Shown here: one piece after another, positions 62,740 to 64,000 of the stretch
How the letters are laid out: every line of letters starts with the position of its first letter
Position numbering within the stretch: position 1 is the stretch's first letter
DNA from: Mycobacterium colombiense
GTDB taxonomy: Bacteria > Actinomycetota > Actinomycetes > Mycobacteriales > Mycobacteriaceae
Assembly (NCBI RefSeq): GCF_003284975.1
Contig: NZ_QMEU01000010.1
Coordinates: 1-64,000 of the forward strand
Reading direction: 5' to 3'
Length of the DNA: 64,000 bases
Made by a program: the position numbers and the translations under genes
The notes under the pieces: generated by a model
Databases searched by the model: none
What the model was told of the DNA's origin: nothing
The model's input: the letters and a program-made list of their open reading frames with translations, nothing else

Positions 62740-63093
62740 GTGAGCGAGCACGAAGCGAAGATGATCATCTTGTCGACTGACGACTTGGACGAGTCGATCC
62801 GGTTCTACAGCGAAACCCTTGGCATGCCGCTGAAGTTTCGCGACGGCGCGCACTTCGCGGCCCTCGACGCGGGCCCGGTCACGCTGGCGCTTGCGACCGC
62901 GGTGGACCATCCCATCCCCGGGCAGATCGTGGTCGGCATCAAGACCGCGGACGTCGACGCCGCGGCCAAGGCCGTCGAGGCCAGCGGTGGCGGCATAGTG
63001 AACGGCCCTTACGACGATGCTCACGAACGACGAGCCGTGGTCTATGACAACAAGGGCAACGGCCTGGTCTTCTACAAACCACTGGCCAAGTAG
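62740..63093 (+). CDS. VOC family (glyoxalase-like) protein
   Basis: 117 residues from GTG 62740, 4 bases after GGAGG. Single VOC unit: 'MIILSTDDLDESIRFYSETLGMPLKFRDGAHFAALDAG', then 'VVGIKTADVDAAAKAVEASGG' and 'AVVYDNKGNGLVFYKPL'. Metal ligands typical of glyoxalase I are not all present, so a binding or resistance role is as likely as catalysis. It is a stand-alone gene. Confidence 0.85.
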   Translation: MSEHEAKMIILSTDDLDESIRFYSETLGMPLKFRDGAHFAALDAGPVTLALATAVDHPIPGQIVVGIKTADVDAAAKAVEASGGGIVNGPYDDAHERRAVVYDNKGNGLVFYKPLAK

Positions 63094-63124
63094 CGGCGCT
63101 TCTGCCGAGAGTGCCTCTGCGGCA

Positions 63125-63391
63125 CTACTTTCCGGTGCGCTCGCGGTGCTTGCAGCCCGGCCAGCAGCACGGCCGGCGCTTGCCCTCTTCCAGCTCCTCC
63201 TGGGTCCGGCGGATGCGGCGCTCCCGAGTTGCCTGCTGCTTGGCATCCTCGACCCAACAGATGAACTCGTTTCGGGCCAACGGCGTGATGTCGCGCCAGG
63301 CGGCGAGCGCGGTCGCGTTGCCGGTCAGCGCGTCGCGCAGATCCGCGGGCAATTTGTGCACCACCCCGCCGGGCAGCCGCCGGGCGCTCAT
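63125..63391 (-). CDS. YdeI/OmpD-associated (OmdA) family protein
   Basis: 88 residues. 'LPADLRDALTGNATALAAWRDITPLARNEFICWVEDAKQQATRERRIRRTQEELEEGKRRPCCWPGC' is the short OmdA/YdeI form with a Cys-rich C-terminus (CCWPGCKH). Relatives are linked to peptide or bacteriocin resistance in enterobacteria; the actinobacterial role is unknown. The ATG overlaps the stop of the upstream gene (ATGA), so the two are co-translated. Confidence 0.85.
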   Translation of the reverse strand: MSARRLPGGVVHKLPADLRDALTGNATALAAWRDITPLARNEFICWVEDAKQQATRERRIRRTQEELEEGKRRPCCWPGCKHRERTGK

Positions 63392-64000
63392 CGATCCACC
63401 AAATGCGCGCTGTCGTCGTGCAATTCGTCGCGGCGCAACGTCATCGGGGTGAGGGCGGGGACGTCACCCGCCGCGACCACGGCGCGGGTGATCGGGGTGA
63501 GTGCTGAGAACAGCGTCTCCACCTCGTCGTCGCTGAGCGGGTCGAGCGCGGACAGGGCCAGCGTGTCGGTCATCAATTCGATGTGGTCCTTCAGTTGACG
63601 CCCGGCCGGGGTCAGCGCTCCGTCGTCGTCGAGCAGGCCCCGCTCGGCGAGTCGTTGCTCGTGGTGACGCCAGGATGCCTCGTCGTAGTCACGGGTGCGG
63701 GCGAGGTAATCGCGAGAGACGTTGCCGGCGGCGGCATGTAGGACGTTCGATTCGCGCCCGGAGATACCGGCCGCGGCGAGCACGGCCACGTGCGCGTCGC
63801 CGCGGTGCTCGCGCAACAGCGTCGTGGCGTGCCACAGCGCGGACAACGGATCGTCCGGCCAGGGCAATGCCAGATTCGCCGCGAACAGCGGACGCGCATC
63901 CAGGGGCGCGTGGCGGGCCGCCTTGCCCGCCAGTTCGGCTGCGACGCGGACGTTTTCTTCGGGGCCGAGCCCGTAGCGGCGTAACGCAGCCACCGCGGAT
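63388..64000 (-). CDS. SCO6745-family protein (5' partial)
   Basis: About 204 residues of an open frame that continues to the window edge. A GTG at 63993 is a possible start, but family members are usually about 270 residues or more, so the 5' end is probably outside. Helical, with 'LFAANLALPWPDDPLSALWHATTLLREHRGDAHVAVLAAAGISGRES' and a winged-helix-like end ('RLAERGLLDDDGALTPAGRQLKDHIELMTDTLA'). SCO6745-type proteins have no established function. Downstream partner: the OmdA gene. Confidence 0.75.
   Translation of the reverse strand, partial: SAVAALRRYGLGPEENVRVAAELAGKAARHAPLDARPLFAANLALPWPDDPLSALWHATTLLREHRGDAHVAVLAAAGISGRESNVLHAAAGNVSRDYLARTRDYDEASWRHHEQRLAERGLLDDDGALTPAGRQLKDHIELMTDTLALSALDPLSDDEVETLFSALTPITRAVVAAGDVPALTPMTLRRDELHDDSAHLVDR

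Overview
The window is high-GC actinobacterial DNA and almost certainly comes from a slow-growing Mycobacterium that is not M. tuberculosis. Evidence for this: the left end has the gene order of M. tuberculosis Rv0051-Rv0058 (GT87 membrane protein, DJ-1/PfpI protein, rpsF, ssb, rpsR, rplI, dnaB). A homologue of Rv0063 follows a little later. There is also a complete yrbEAB-mceABCDEF operon, a PE/PPE pair, a mycolic acid cyclopropane synthase family gene, a WS/DGAT, a CYP142-type P450 and several F420-type enzymes. dnaB has no intein, unlike the M. tuberculosis gene. No tRNA, rRNA, CRISPR array, transposase or phage gene was seen, so the window reads as chromosome with accessory islands.

Layout. 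1-6.1 kb: conserved translation and replication block, with a 528-bp gap before dnaB that holds three DnaA-box-like sequences. 6.2-13.9 kb: metabolic and membrane genes (MDMPI-fold protein with a divergent MarR regulator, fused HadA/HadB dehydratase, GtrA protein, SDR, bicovalent-FAD oxidase of the Rv0063 type) and two very small genes. 14-22.8 kb: a second Crp-like regulator, VOC protein, hydrolases, UBP-type zinc finger protein, MFS exporter, LysR/EamA divergent pair, MPT64-like secreted antigen, NTF2-like protein and GNAT. 22.9-36.3 kb: the mce locus. It comprises yrbEAB-mceA-F, with an Mce-associated gene at each side, secreted partners, and downstream a tandem-domain TetR regulator with the architecture of Mce3R.

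36.5-43.5 kb: small membrane operon, a tiny coiled-coil gene, a lipoprotein coupled to a TiaS-like (DDTD) protein, a membrane protein-PE-PPE operon, and two methyltransferases. A tandem palindromic operator lies between the two methyltransferases. 43.8-53.7 kb: SulP transporter, F420-type LLM oxidoreductase, 2-hydroxyacid dehydrogenase, RsbW-like ATPase, CYP142-type P450, formate/nitrite transporter family protein, WS/DGAT, and a MetV/MetF-like protein coupled to a methyltransferase through a 53-bp tandem repeat. 53.8-59.4 kb: PhoU, two MFS transporters, hemerythrin, mycolate cyclopropane synthase family protein. 59.5-62.1 kb: a GntR-HAD-alcohol dehydrogenase operon resembling putative phosphonate-catabolism clusters. 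62.1-64 kb: DUF5666-type protein, VOC protein, YdeI/OmdA protein and a partial SCO6745-family gene.

Recurring themes: tight translational coupling by ATGA/GTGA overlaps, several genes preceded by sequences matching the mycobacterial SigF promoter (GTTT/GGTTA, 15-17 bp, GGGTA), and a number of genes under 60 codons that are easily missed. All functional calls come from reading translated sequence and recalled family motifs. No database search was run.
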